NCBI RefSeq assembly: GCF_001724135.1
Contig: NZ_MEDS01000006.1
Location: 1 to 64,000 of the forward strand
Length of the DNA stretch: 64,000 nucleotides
Origin: Comamonas sp. SCN 65-56
GTDB taxonomy: Bacteria > Pseudomonadota > Gammaproteobacteria > Burkholderiales > Burkholderiaceae_C
Direction: 5' to 3'
How positions within the stretch are numbered: position 1 is the first letter of the stretch; each line of letters starts with the position of its first letter. The notes below the pieces were generated by a model, which saw nothing but the letters and a program-made list of their open reading frames with translations, ran no database searches and was not told the origin of the DNA. Below, in pieces: positions 7,190 through 16,607 of this stretch. The position numbers were made by a program, and so were the translations under genes.

Positions 7190-7210
7190 CCCTCCCCCAG
7201 CGGGGGAGGG
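7190..7210. repeat. GC-rich perfect hairpin between comM and GST
   Basis: CCCTCCCCC and GGGGGAGGG form a 9-bp perfect stem around a 3-base loop, with a second, diverged copy of the same C-rich motif just to the left. No T-run follows on either strand, so it is not a canonical Rho-independent terminator. Such hairpins are common between genes in GC-rich betaproteobacteria. The surrounding 7035-7234 holds no gene. Confidence 0.5.
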
Positions 7211-7234
7211 AGTCAAAAGCCGAGGTGTGCGTAC

Positions 7235-8770
7235 CTACCTCGCCAACAGCGCGCGGCGGTATTGGATAGCCTCGCCCACGTGGGCGACGGTGATGTGCTC
7301 GGAGCCCGCCAGGTCAGCGATGGTGCGCGCCACCTTCAGCGCGCGGTGCGTGGCACGGGCTGACCACGCCAGGCGCGTGGCGGCGGTTTGCAAAAAGCGG
7401 TGGGCGGCATCGTCCAGCCGCGCGGCGTCTTGCAGCGCCTGGCCGGCGAGGGTTTGGTTGGGCTGGCCCTGGCGCGTGATGGCGCGATCGCGTGCGGCGG
7501 CCACGCGCTCACGCACGGCGGCGCTGGTCTCGCCCGGCGGGGCACCCAAGAGTTCTTCGGCAGGGATGTGGGGCACCTCCACATGCAGATCGATGCGATC
7601 GAGCAGCGGGCCGCTGAGCTTGCCCTGGTAGCGCGCGATCTGCTCGGGCGTGCAGCGGCAGGCGCGCTGGCGCGATCCGGCGAAGCCGCAGGGGCAGGGG
7701 TTCATCGCCGCAATCAGCTGGAACTGCGCAGGGAACACCGCGCGCTGCGCCGCACGGGCGATGGTGATGTGACCGCTCTCCAGCGGCTCGCGCAATGCTT
7801 CCAGCGCGCTGCGGGCAAACTCGGGAAACTCATCGAGAAAGAGCACGCCGTGGTGGGCAAGCGAAATTTCTCCGGGGCGCGGCGGTGAGCCGCCACCGAC
7901 GAGCGCCACCGCGCTGCAGGTGTGGTGCGGGCTGGCGGTGGGGCGCTGCATCCAGTGCTCAGGCGCAAAGCGCCCCGCAAGGCTGGCAATCGCTGCGCTC
8001 TCCAGTGCTTCTTCGACCTGCATCGGTGGCAGGATGCCGGCAAAGCGCTGCGCCAGCATGGATTTGCCCGAGCCTGGCGGCCCCACCAGCAGTAGCCCGT
8101 GGCCGCCGGCGGCGGCGATCTCCAGCGCGCGGCGTGCGGCGGCCTGACCTTTGACGTCGGCCAGATCCGGCGCAGTGCCCGAGGGCCGCGGCGCGACCGA
8201 TTCGATGCGCTGCCAGCCTGGCAGGGGAGCCACCGTGCTCTCGCCGCTGGCGGGCGGCAGAAACTGCGCCACCACGTCCAGCAGATGCTCGGCGCCGTAG
8301 ATGGCGGTATCGGGCACCAGTGCTGCCTCGCGCGCGCTCTCGGCGGGCAGCACCATGCGCGCCTGCTCGCCCTGGGTTCGCAGCGCCAAAGCCGTCGCCA
8401 GCGCGCCACGCACCGATCGCAGGCCGCCCGAGAGCGAAAGCTCGCCCGCAAACTCCCAGCCGGTGAGCTGCGCGGCATCGATCTGCCCGCTGGCGGCGAG
8501 CAGACCGAGTGCGATCGGCAGGTCAAAGCGCCCCGAATCCTTGGGCAGATCGGCGGGCGCGAGGTTGACGGTGATGCGCTTGTTCGACGGGAACTCCAAC
8601 CCGCTGTTTTGCAGCGCGGCGCGCACGCGCTCGCGCGCCTCCTTGACCTCCACATCGGCCAGACCGACGAGCGTGAACGAAGGCAGCCCGTTCGCCAGAT
8701 GCACCTCCACCGTCACGGCCGGCGCAGCCAGACCCAGCAGCGCGCGGCTTTGCACCAAAGCGAGACTCAT
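7235..8770 (-). CDS. comM: ComM, Mg-chelatase-like AAA+ branch-migration helicase
   Basis: A 511-residue member of the YifB/ComM family. The N-terminal ChlI domain (MSLALVQSRALLGL..VEVHLANGLPSFTLVGLAD) is followed by an AAA+ domain with Walker A GPPGSGKS and Walker B LFLDEFPEF, a zinc-ribbon-like stretch NPCPCGFAGSRQRACRC, and the Mg_chelatase_C domain. In naturally transformable bacteria ComM extends heteroduplexes during DNA uptake by branch migration. The start is ATG 8770; an in-frame extension upstream is not conserved in character. It is divergent from the nitrogen operon. Confidence 0.95.
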   Translation of the reverse strand: MSLALVQSRALLGLAAPAVTVEVHLANGLPSFTLVGLADVEVKEARERVRAALQNSGLEFPSNKRITVNLAPADLPKDSGRFDLPIALGLLAASGQIDAAQLTGWEFAGELSLSGGLRSVRGALATALALRTQGEQARMVLPAESAREAALVPDTAIYGAEHLLDVVAQFLPPASGESTVAPLPGWQRIESVAPRPSGTAPDLADVKGQAAARRALEIAAAGGHGLLLVGPPGSGKSMLAQRFAGILPPMQVEEALESAAIASLAGRFAPEHWMQRPTASPHHTCSAVALVGGGSPPRPGEISLAHHGVLFLDEFPEFARSALEALREPLESGHITIARAAQRAVFPAQFQLIAAMNPCPCGFAGSRQRACRCTPEQIARYQGKLSGPLLDRIDLHVEVPHIPAEELLGAPPGETSAAVRERVAAARDRAITRQGQPNQTLAGQALQDAARLDDAAHRFLQTAATRLAWSARATHRALKVARTIADLAGSEHITVAHVGEAIQYRRALLAR

Positions 8771-8849
8771 CGCGTGAACCCTCCCCAATCTGGTGCGCTG
8801 CACCCCTCGCAAACATGCGGATTGGCTGGCAAATGTACCTGTGAGCGAC

Positions 8850-8865
8850 TGGCATGGTTCGTGCG
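8850..8865 (+). promoter_or_regulatory. Putative sigma-54 promoter of the porin-glnK-amtB operon
   Basis: TGGCATGGTTCGTGCG matches the -24/-12 pattern: TGG-CA, then GC exactly 10 bases after GG. It lies 39 bases before the porin start. Ammonium-transport operons are commonly driven by NtrC and sigma-54, which supports the call. A perfect 13-bp palindrome GGTGCGCTGCACC at about 8792-8804 could be an activator site, but its half-sites are arranged opposite to the usual NtrC box. Confidence 0.55.
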
Positions 8866-8903
8866 GTAGCGAGTCTGACGATCTTCAAACCACCGGAGGA
8901 ACC

Positions 8904-9635
8904 ATGACCCGCACATCCCTGAAGGCCCTGAGCCTGGCCCTCGCCATCGCCGCTTTCCCCGCACTGGCCAGCGCCCAGTTAAGCGCCAACGTGTCGCTGA
9001 CCAGCAACTACAAGTTCCGCGGCCAGGATCAGGATGTGCATCGCATCAGGGCGCTGAGCCCGGCGATCCAGGGCGGCTTTGACTACGTCTTTGGCGACAG
9101 CGGTTTTTATGTCGGCAACTGGAACTCGAGCGTGAACTGGCTGCCGGGCAACGCGATTGAAACCGATCTCTACGGCGGCTACAAATTCAGGCTCGGCGCC
9201 GTGGATATGGATGTCGGCGTGCTCACCTACCTCTATCCCGGCAACACCGGCGGCAACACCACCGAGCTGTACGGCGCGGCGACTTATGGCCCGTTGACGG
9301 CCAAGTACTCGCATACCGTCTCCAGGGACTATTTCGGCTGGGCCGGCGCCAAGACTTCCGGCCTGCGCGGGCGCAACACGGGCTACCTGAACCTGGCCTT
9401 CGCCACGGAGGTGGCGCCCGGCCTCACGCTCAAGGTCGCCGTCGGCACCACGCGCTTTGCCGGTGACATCCAGGATCTGGGCGTGCCCAACTACGTTGAT
9501 TACAGCGTGGGCGGCGCCTATGACTTCGGCGGCGGCCTGTCGCTGTCGGCGGCCGTGGCCGGCGCAAACCAAAAGGGCTATTTCGGCGACGCGAACAAGG
9601 CGCGCCTGATCGTCACGCTCACCAAGACCCTCTGA
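8904..9635 (+). CDS. TorF-family putative outer-membrane porin
   Basis: A 243-residue precursor with a clear signal peptide (TRTSLKALSLALAIAAFPALASA, cleavage about residue 24) and a mature part of alternating amphipathic strands rich in Y, G and N. LSANVSLTSNYKFRGQDQ at the mature N-terminus and a hydrophobic C-terminal strand ending in L are typical of the TorF/gcw_chp porin family. GGAGGA lies 4 bases before ATG 8904. It heads an operon with glnK (21 bases away) and amtB, so it probably serves diffusion of small nitrogen compounds across the outer membrane. The substrate is not known. Confidence 0.85.
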   Translation: MTRTSLKALSLALAIAAFPALASAQLSANVSLTSNYKFRGQDQDVHRIRALSPAIQGGFDYVFGDSGFYVGNWNSSVNWLPGNAIETDLYGGYKFRLGAVDMDVGVLTYLYPGNTGGNTTELYGAATYGPLTAKYSHTVSRDYFGWAGAKTSGLRGRNTGYLNLAFATEVAPGLTLKVAVGTTRFAGDIQDLGVPNYVDYSVGGAYDFGGGLSLSAAVAGANQKGYFGDANKARLIVTLTKTL

Positions 9636-9995
<360 letters not shown>

Positions 9996-10017
9996 CCGTA
10001 GGCGACGGAGACCCATC

Positions 10018-11322
10018 ATGAGAAAAGTACACGCTTTCCTGGTGCCAGGCCTGTGCCTATTGGCCGGCGCCGCATGCGCCCAGGCGCCGGCCGCACCGCG
10101 CATCGATTCGGGCGACACGGCCTGGATGCTGACCTCGACGCTGCTGGTGATCCTGATGACCATCCCCGGCCTGGCACTGTTCTACGGCGGCCTGGGGCGG
10201 GCCAAGAACATGCTGTCGGTGCTGGTGCAGGTGTTCGTGATCTTTGCCCTGTGCTCGCTGCTGTGGGCCATCTACGGCTACAGCCTGGCGTTCTCGGGCG
10301 AGGGCAAGTTCGTGGGCGACCTGTCCAAGATGTTCCTCAAGGGCGTGGGCCTGGAGAGTTTTGGCGCACTGACCACCATCCCCGAATACGTGTTCTTCGC
10401 CTTCCAGGGCACGTTCGCGGCCATCACCGTGGCGCTGATCGTGGGCTCGTTCGCCGAGCGCATCAAGTTCTCCGCCGTGCTGATCTTTGCCGTGCTGTGG
10501 TTCAGCTTCAGCTACGTGCCCATGGCGCATATCGTCTGGGGTGGTGGTCTGCTGGCGGCGGACGGCGCGCTGGACTTCGCCGGCGGCACCGTGGTGCACA
10601 TCAACGCCGGCATTGCCGGCCTGGTGGGCGCCACCATGGTGGGCAAGCGCATAGGCTTTGGCCGCGAGGCGTTCACGCCGCACTCGTTGACGCTGACCAT
10701 GGTGGGCGCGTCGCTGCTGTGGGTGGGCTGGTTCGGCTTCAACGCCGGCTCGGCCGGCGCCGCCAACGCCGTCGCCGGCCTAGCCTTCGTCAACACCGTG
10801 CTCGCCACCGCCGCCGCCACGCTGTCGTGGAGCGCGGGCGAGGCCGTGCACAAGGGCAAGGCATCGATGCTGGGCGCGGCCTCGGGCGCCGTCGCCGGCC
10901 TGGTGGCGGTCACGCCGGCGGCCGGCTTTGTCGGGCCCATGGGCGCCATCGCCATCGGCCTGGTCTCCGGCCTGGTCTGCCTGTGGGGCGTGGGCGGCTT
11001 GAAGCGCATGCTCAAGGTGGACGACGCCTTCGACGTGTTCGGCGTGCATGGCCTGGGCGGCATCGTCGGCGCCATCCTCACCGGCGTGTTCGCGGCCCAG
11101 GGCCTGGGTGGCACCGGGGGCCTGACTCCCGACACATTCAGCATGGGCGTGCAGCTGTGGATACAGGTCAAGAGCGTGCTGTTCACCATCGTTTGGTCCG
11201 GCGTGGTGTCCTTCGTGGCCTACAAGATCGCCGACCTGCTGGTGGGCCTGCGCGTCTCCGAGGAGGCCGAGCGCCAGGGCCTGGACATCAGCTACCACGG
11301 GGAGACGGCGTACAACCGCTAA
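10018..11322 (+). CDS. amtB: Ammonium transporter AmtB
   Basis: A 434-residue inner-membrane channel with an N-terminal signal sequence (about residues 1-21) and eleven hydrophobic segments. The family signature DFAGGTVVHINAGIAGL, and the second conserved pore His in FDVFGVHGLGGIVGA, are present. It conducts ammonium from periplasm to cytoplasm as a trimer and is gated by GlnK, encoded 22 bases upstream. A strong stem-loop follows at 11365-11397. Confidence 0.97.
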   Translation: MRKVHAFLVPGLCLLAGAACAQAPAAPRIDSGDTAWMLTSTLLVILMTIPGLALFYGGLGRAKNMLSVLVQVFVIFALCSLLWAIYGYSLAFSGEGKFVGDLSKMFLKGVGLESFGALTTIPEYVFFAFQGTFAAITVALIVGSFAERIKFSAVLIFAVLWFSFSYVPMAHIVWGGGLLAADGALDFAGGTVVHINAGIAGLVGATMVGKRIGFGREAFTPHSLTLTMVGASLLWVGWFGFNAGSAGAANAVAGLAFVNTVLATAAATLSWSAGEAVHKGKASMLGAASGAVAGLVAVTPAAGFVGPMGAIAIGLVSGLVCLWGVGGLKRMLKVDDAFDVFGVHGLGGIVGAILTGVFAAQGLGGTGGLTPDTFSMGVQLWIQVKSVLFTIVWSGVVSFVAYKIADLLVGLRVSEEAERQGLDISYHGETAYNR

Positions 11323-11364
11323 GCCGCGTGGATGGGCAGCACCGATGCACGGGCGGAGAATGGG

Positions 11365-11397
11365 ATTGGGCGCCCGTACACTTGCGCCCAATTTTTG
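11365..11397 (+). terminator. Rho-independent terminator after amtB
   Basis: ATTGGGCGC (11365-11373) pairs perfectly with GCGCCCAAT (11384-11392) around a 10-base loop and is followed by TTTTG. It ends 7 bases before the ATG chosen for the ProQ/FinO gene, so it may also affect that gene's translation. Confidence 0.8.
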
Positions 11398-11403
11398 CCT
11401 TCG

Positions 11404-12072
11404 ATGACCGCTGTGCCCATCCCGCCCACCCCGCCGACTACCGAATCTGCCGCTGCGCGGAAGGCCCGCCCTGCGCATCCGCCCTTGCTGGATCAGCTGG
11501 CCCAGTGGTATCCGCGCCTTTTCGGCAGGCATCTGCTGCCGCTCAAGCGCGGCATCTTCGAAGACCTGGTGGCGGCCCATGCGCTGGACCCGGCCGAGCT
11601 CAAGCAGGCGCTGGCCTGGCACGCGCGCAGCACGCGCTATCTGGCGGCGGTGGCCAGCGGCCAGCCGCGCCACGATCTGCAGGGCAAGGCGGTGGAGCCG
11701 GTGGCGCCCGAGCATGTGCACCACGCCTTGCTGCAGGTGTTCCGCCGCCGCCAGCAGCGCACGCAGGAGGATTTGTCCGCCGAGTTACGCCAGCGCATCG
11801 TGCGCGCCTACCAGGCCTCGGGATTGAGCCGCCAGGCCTACGCCGAGCGGGTGCGCGGGCGCGATGAAGCCGCCAACGCGCAGCTCGATGCCGCCCTGGC
11901 TGACGCGGCGGCGCAGGATGCCCGCGCCGAGGCGCTGCTGCGCGCGTTCGAATCGGGTACGGCCGATCTGCCCGCCTTCGCCGGGATGTACGGCCTGGCG
12001 CTGCCCGAAGTGCAGCGGGCGCTGGCGCGTGCGCGGCAGTTGCAGACCAGCGCTGCGCAGACTGCCGACTGA
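11404..12072 (+). CDS. ProQ/FinO-family RNA chaperone
   Basis: A 222-residue protein. After a Pro/Ala-rich leader of about 40 residues comes the ProQ/FinO domain (LAQWYPRLFGRHLLPLKRGIFED, then HARSTRYLAAVASGQPRHDLQG), which binds structured RNA, often 3' ends of sRNAs and mRNAs. The C-terminal half is helical, Ala- and Arg-rich, with a heptad-like pattern. ATG 11404 is the first methionine after the amtB terminator; no Shine-Dalgarno sequence is visible before it and the hairpin stem lies where one should be. Confidence 0.88.
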   Translation: MTAVPIPPTPPTTESAAARKARPAHPPLLDQLAQWYPRLFGRHLLPLKRGIFEDLVAAHALDPAELKQALAWHARSTRYLAAVASGQPRHDLQGKAVEPVAPEHVHHALLQVFRRRQQRTQEDLSAELRQRIVRAYQASGLSRQAYAERVRGRDEAANAQLDAALADAAAQDARAEALLRAFESGTADLPAFAGMYGLALPEVQRALARARQLQTSAAQTAD

Positions 12073-12221
12073 GCCAGGCTGGCTGGCCGCTGTACCAAAA
12101 CAGGGCACGGCTCGAGCGCGGCGCTGGCGGCGCCTCTCGGAAGTGTTACTTGTGGTATCTTTTTTGCTTGCATCGGTATTCCACCACCATCGTCGCCATT
12201 GCGGCGCAAGCGGCCTGAGCC

Positions 12222-13601
12222 ATGGATTTCTACCGCCAGACCTTCGAGTTGTCTCCCGATGGCCTGCTCGTCGTGGGCAACGATGGCCGGATCGTGCGCG
12301 CCAATGCCCGTGCCAATGCGCTTTTTGGCTATGAGGCCGACGAGCTGGTCAACCGGGCGATCGAGGTGCTGATACCGCAGCGCTTTGTCTCCGGCCATGC
12401 CCAGTTGCGCGATGGCTACGTGGCAGAGCCGCATGCACGCCCCATGGGCGCGGGGCTGGAGTTGTTTGGCCGGCGCAAGGATGGCAGTGAATTTGCGGTG
12501 GACATCATGCTCAGTCCGCTGCAGACGGAAGACGGCACGCGGCTCACGTTGTGCGTGGCACGCGATGTGACCGAGCGCAAGCAGAGCGAAAAACTCATGC
12601 GCGATCTGCTGGAATCGGCACCGGATGCCATGGTCATCGTCGATGGCAAGGGGGTGATCCGGCTGGTCAATTCGCAGACCGAAAAACTGTTTGGCTTTCC
12701 GCGCCAGGAGCTGTTTGACCAGCCCATCGAAAAACTCATTCCGCAGCGCTATCGCGCGCAGCACCCGTCCTACCGCGGCGGTTACCACAGCAACCCGCGC
12801 GTGCGGCCCATGGGGGCCGACCTGGATTTGTTTGCGATGCGCCAGGACGGCAGCGAGTTTCCGGTCGAAATCAGCCTGAGCCCCCTCAAGACTGCCGAAG
12901 GCACGCTCATCGTCAGCACCATCCGCGACGTCAGCAACCGCAAGCACGCAGAGCAGGTGATGCTCGAATCGCTCAAGGAGAAGGAGACCCTGCTCAAGGA
13001 AATCCACCACCGGGTCAAGAACAACCTGGCGGTCATCTCCAGCCTGTTCTCGCTGCAGGCGGCGAACCTGGATGACGAGGGGATGAAAACCATTCTGCGC
13101 CAGAGCCAGGACCGCGTTCGCTCCATGGCCATGGTGCACGAAAGCCTGTACAGCCGTGACCTGGCCGCGGTGGATTTTGCCGAATACGTTACCAACCTGA
13201 GCACCCAGCTCATAGGCAGCTACAGCCTTTCGGCCGATCAGGTGCGCCTGTTCACCGAGCTTGAACCGGTGCTGCTCCCCATCGATACCGCCGTGCCTTG
13301 CGGTCTGATCCTGAACGAACTGGTGACCAACGCCCTCAAGCACGGCTTGCCGCAGGGTCGCAAGGGCGAGCTGCATCTGGCGCTGCGCCGCGCTGCGGGG
13401 CAGACGCTGGTGCTGGAAGTCCGCGACAATGGCCAGGGCCTGCCGCCCGACTTTGACCTGAACAGCGGCACCTCGCTGGGCAAACGCTTGATTCGTTCGC
13501 TCATCCGCCAGTTGGGCGGCGAGGTGCAATTCCTGCAGGCCAGCCCTGGCACGCGTGTGGTGCTGACGCTGCTACTGCCCGAAAAATCGACGGAGACTTG
13601 A
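12222..13601 (+). CDS. PAS-PAS sensor histidine kinase (HisKA_2 type)
   Basis: A 459-residue protein without a membrane segment. Two PAS domains of similar sequence come first (about 1-118 and 126-244; both contain the HP or PHARPMGA-type segment and ..DGSEF). Then follow the HisKA_2 dimerisation domain with the phospho-acceptor in KEIHHRVKNNLAVIS, and a GHKL ATPase domain (LNELVTNALKHG, VRDNGQGLP). Soluble PAS kinases of this type sense cytoplasmic signals such as redox, light or ligands; no cofactor can be assigned here. The response regulator gene follows after 2 bases, so the two form a cognate pair. Confidence 0.93.
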   Translation: MDFYRQTFELSPDGLLVVGNDGRIVRANARANALFGYEADELVNRAIEVLIPQRFVSGHAQLRDGYVAEPHARPMGAGLELFGRRKDGSEFAVDIMLSPLQTEDGTRLTLCVARDVTERKQSEKLMRDLLESAPDAMVIVDGKGVIRLVNSQTEKLFGFPRQELFDQPIEKLIPQRYRAQHPSYRGGYHSNPRVRPMGADLDLFAMRQDGSEFPVEISLSPLKTAEGTLIVSTIRDVSNRKHAEQVMLESLKEKETLLKEIHHRVKNNLAVISSLFSLQAANLDDEGMKTILRQSQDRVRSMAMVHESLYSRDLAAVDFAEYVTNLSTQLIGSYSLSADQVRLFTELEPVLLPIDTAVPCGLILNELVTNALKHGLPQGRKGELHLALRRAAGQTLVLEVRDNGQGLPPDFDLNSGTSLGKRLIRSLIRQLGGEVQFLQASPGTRVVLTLLLPEKSTET

Positions 13602-13603
13602 CT

Positions 13604-15670
13604 ATGCAGCCACAAAGCGAGTCGCCGCCTTCAGTGCTGGTCGTCGAGGATGAGGCGCTGATCGCCGAGGAGACCGCCGATCGCCTGCAGCGTCTGGGCT
13701 ATCGGGTGGTGGGGATTGCCGATACCGGCGCCGATGCGATCGCGATGGCCGAGCGGTTCGCGCCGGATGTGGTGCTGATGGACATTCGCCTCAAGGGGGC
13801 GATGACCGGCATCGAAGCGGCGCAGCAGATTTATGCCGCCCGCAATACACCCATCATTTTCGCCACCGCACATTCTGATGGCGAGACCTTGAAGCGCGCG
13901 CAGATCAACGCGCAGTTTGGCTATGTCGTCAAACCCTACCGCGAGGGCGATCTCGCCATGGCGCTGCGCGTGGCGCTGCACCGCCATCAGGTGGAGAAGA
14001 GCCTGCGCGAGAGCCACATCACCCATGAGGCGATTCTCGCCAGCATCAACGATTGCGTGGTGGTGGTGAACGAGGAAGGGCGCGTGGACTTCATGAACCT
14101 GAGCGCCGAAGCGCTGCTCGATTGCGAGCGCCTGCGCTGCTTTGGCCAGCCGGTGGACGATGTCGTGCGACTGGTGGATGCGCAAGACCGCCAGACGGTG
14201 CAGATAGGTCGTACCCTGCCCGATGGCTATACCTGCATCTTCAACAACCGGCATGGCAAGGATGTGTACGTTGAAGTCACCGTCACGCCGATCGAGGATC
14301 AGACGCAGTACGAGATCGGCACCACCGTGGTGCTCAAGGATGTCACCGAGAAAAAGCGCCAGGCCGATGTGATCTGGCGCCAGGCGCACTTTGACGCGCT
14401 TACCGGCCTGGCGAACCGCACGATGTTCCGCCAGCAGCTGCAAGCCGCGTGCGAGGCGGCCGACGCCAGCGGCGGCGCCGTGGCGCTGCTGCTGTTCAAT
14501 CTCGACGATTTCAAGGAAGTCAACGACAGCCTGGGCCATGTCCGTGGCGACGAGCTGCTGCAAAAGACGGCAGCCCGCATCCAGGGTTGTCTGCATCCTG
14601 GCGACACCGTTGCGCGGTTGGGGGGCGACGAGTTTGGAGTCGTTGCGCTGGATGCGCGCGACGATGCCAGGGTCATGCGGCTGGCCGAAGAGATCCAGCG
14701 TTTGCTGGCCGAGCCGCTGCCCATGGGTGAGACGCAGTGGCATATGCATGCCAGCGCCGGCATTGCGCTGTACCCGCAGGACACCCGCGACAGCAGCGAG
14801 TTGCTGCAGTTTGCCAACCAGGCCATGTACAGCGCCAAGGCGCAGGGGCGCAACCGCAGCACGCGCTTCAGCGCCCAGATGCGGGCGCAGCTCAACCGGC
14901 GCGCCCTACTGCTGCGCGACCTGCACCAGGCGCTGGAGCGCCAGGAGCTGCTGCTGCATTTTCAGCCCGTGTGCGAGGCGCAGACCGGCGCCATCCTGGG
15001 TGCCGAAGCGCTGTTGCGCTGGCGCCATGCCGACCTGGGCATGCTGAGCCCGGCCGAGTTCATTCCGCTGGCCGAGGAATCAGGCCTGATCCATGCGATT
15101 GGTGACTGGGTGCTGGAGCAGGCGGCGCAGGCGGCGGCGGCGCTGCATGCCCGCCACGGCCGCTGGGTACGGATCAACGTGAATGTCTCGGGCCGGCAGT
15201 TGACCCACCCGAACTACGGCGCGCAGCGCTGGCTGGCGTTGATGCAGTCCAACCGCCTGACGCTGGGTGCGCTGTGCATGGAAATCACCGAAAGCACGCT
15301 GGTGGAAAACTCCGAGCAGGTGCGCAAGACGCTGACGGAGTTTCACGAGCACGGAATTCTGGTGGCGCTCGATGATTTCGGCACGGGTTTTTCGTCGCTG
15401 GCCTATCTCAAACGCTTTGACATCGACGTGCTCAAGATCGATGCCTCGTTCGTGCGCAATCTGCGCGCGGGCAGCGAAGACCAGACCATCATCGAGGCGG
15501 TGGTGGCGATGGCGCATGCGCTGGGCATCAAGACCACCGCCGAGGGGGTGGAAACCGAAGAGCAGGCCCGCGTCCTGCGCGGTTTGGGCTGCAATCACAT
15601 CCAGGGTTACTGGCTCGCCCGACCCATGCTGCTGCAGGATTTGCAGCGGTTCATCGCCGAACGCGGTTAG
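13604..15670 (+). CDS. Response regulator with PAS, GGDEF and EAL domains
   Basis: A 688-residue protein. The receiver domain (about 10-125) has the acidic pocket VVEDE, phospho-acceptor Asp60 in VLMDIRLKG and Lys in VVKPYREG. A PAS domain follows (about 143-260). The GGDEF domain has the intact RLGGDEFG motif, and the EAL domain has GAEALLRW, ITESTLVEN and DDFGTGFSSLAYLKRF. Both cyclic-di-GMP synthesis and hydrolysis are possible from the motifs. The product-inhibition site that normally reads RxxD five residues before GGDEF is HPGD here, so feedback inhibition may be lost. It is transcribed with the histidine kinase. ATG 13604 is the start; TTG 13598 overlaps the upstream gene. Confidence 0.95.
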   Translation: MQPQSESPPSVLVVEDEALIAEETADRLQRLGYRVVGIADTGADAIAMAERFAPDVVLMDIRLKGAMTGIEAAQQIYAARNTPIIFATAHSDGETLKRAQINAQFGYVVKPYREGDLAMALRVALHRHQVEKSLRESHITHEAILASINDCVVVVNEEGRVDFMNLSAEALLDCERLRCFGQPVDDVVRLVDAQDRQTVQIGRTLPDGYTCIFNNRHGKDVYVEVTVTPIEDQTQYEIGTTVVLKDVTEKKRQADVIWRQAHFDALTGLANRTMFRQQLQAACEAADASGGAVALLLFNLDDFKEVNDSLGHVRGDELLQKTAARIQGCLHPGDTVARLGGDEFGVVALDARDDARVMRLAEEIQRLLAEPLPMGETQWHMHASAGIALYPQDTRDSSELLQFANQAMYSAKAQGRNRSTRFSAQMRAQLNRRALLLRDLHQALERQELLLHFQPVCEAQTGAILGAEALLRWRHADLGMLSPAEFIPLAEESGLIHAIGDWVLEQAAQAAAALHARHGRWVRINVNVSGRQLTHPNYGAQRWLALMQSNRLTLGALCMEITESTLVENSEQVRKTLTEFHEHGILVALDDFGTGFSSLAYLKRFDIDVLKIDASFVRNLRAGSEDQTIIEAVVAMAHALGIKTTAEGVETEEQARVLRGLGCNHIQGYWLARPMLLQDLQRFIAERG

Positions 15671-15674
15671 CGCA

Positions 15675-16589
15675 TCACTCACGCCGCTGCACCGCGGCCA
15701 GCAGCGCCGCGAGCACGATGAGCACACCGCCCGCCCAGGTGGCTGTAGTGGGGCTTGCAGCGTCGGCAAGCACCGAGGATGCGGTGGCAAACAGGATTTC
15801 CGACAGCATCACGAGCGAGGTGGTGCCCGACGGCAGGCGGGTGGCGCCGAATTGCAGCGCCCAGTTGGCTAGCACCAGCACTGCTGCCCAGGCCAGCACC
15901 GGCACCAGCCATGCCGCGCCTGGCGCCGGCAGTCCCGGCACCAGCCCGAGCGCATGGCTGGCGCCGGCCACGGCAAGGCCTGCCACCGCGCCGCCGGCAA
16001 ACATCGCCAGCACGCGCGCCTGTGTCGGCTCGCTGCGCAGGCGCAGCAGCAGCACGTTGTTGGCGGCAAACATGAAGCCGCCGAGCACTGCCAAGGCGTC
16101 GGCGAGCGAAAAATCCGCGGCCAGGTGCTGCATGCCGCCCCCGGCCGGCCAGAGTACCAGCGCCACCCCGGCAAACGCCAGCAGCAGCCGCGCCAGCGCC
16201 CAGCCGCTCGGCCGCTCGCCCAGAAAGCGCCACGCCAGCAACACGGCCCAGGCGGGCATCAGGTAAAACAGCAGTACCACGCGCACCACATCACCAATCG
16301 TGATCGCCCAGTTGAAGGCGACGTTGGTCATGCCGGCGGTGAGCATCAGCAGCCACAGCCCGGGCGTGCGCAGCAGGCGCTGGCGCGCCGCGGGGCGCAG
16401 CAGCAGCATGGCGGTGGCGATGAGCGCAAACATCAACGTCGTGGCCCACAGCGGGTGCAGACCGGCATCGAACATCAGGCGCAGCGGCCACCAGGAAAGG
16501 CCCCAGATCAGGGCGTTGCACAGCAGGGCGAGTGCGGGAACGAAATTTGGATTCAAAACAGGGTTTTGCGCTTGTGTATCAAGAGCCAA
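15675..16589 (-). CDS. EamA-type (DMT superfamily) membrane transporter
   Basis: A protein of about 304 residues with ten hydrophobic segments in two EamA repeats (LLCNALIWGLSWWPLRLMF at the start; ADALAVLGGFMFAANNVLLLRL opening the second). The family exports metabolites such as amino acids or sugars; the substrate is unknown. No ATG fits the N-terminus: the start must be TTG at 16589 or a TTG at about 16556, and both lie within a copy of the dispersed 55-bp repeat. It converges with the GGDEF-EAL gene, with 4 bases between the stops. Confidence 0.85.
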   Translation of the reverse strand: MALDTQAQNPVLNPNFVPALALLCNALIWGLSWWPLRLMFDAGLHPLWATTLMFALIATAMLLLRPAARQRLLRTPGLWLLMLTAGMTNVAFNWAITIGDVVRVVLLFYLMPAWAVLLAWRFLGERPSGWALARLLLAFAGVALVLWPAGGGMQHLAADFSLADALAVLGGFMFAANNVLLLRLRSEPTQARVLAMFAGGAVAGLAVAGASHALGLVPGLPAPGAAWLVPVLAWAAVLVLANWALQFGATRLPSGTTSLVMLSEILFATASSVLADAASPTTATWAGGVLIVLAALLAAVQRRE

Positions 16590-16605
16590 TAGCTATCGAA
16601 AACAG
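16551..16605 (-). repeat. Dispersed about 55-bp palindromic repeat, copy 1
   Basis: On the minus strand it reads GATAGCTATTGGCTCTTG, then ACAAGCGC and CCCTGTTTTGAA, matching the pattern GATAGCTGcCaGCGCTTG..CAAGCGC..GaggCC..TTTTGA shared by seven sites in the window. It overlaps the start of the EamA gene. Confidence 0.7.
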
Positions 16606-16607
16606 AG

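Noticed and set aside
7161..7234. Terminator after comM
   Set aside because: The hairpin at 7190-7210 is perfect but has no T-run on either strand, so it is listed only as a repeat.
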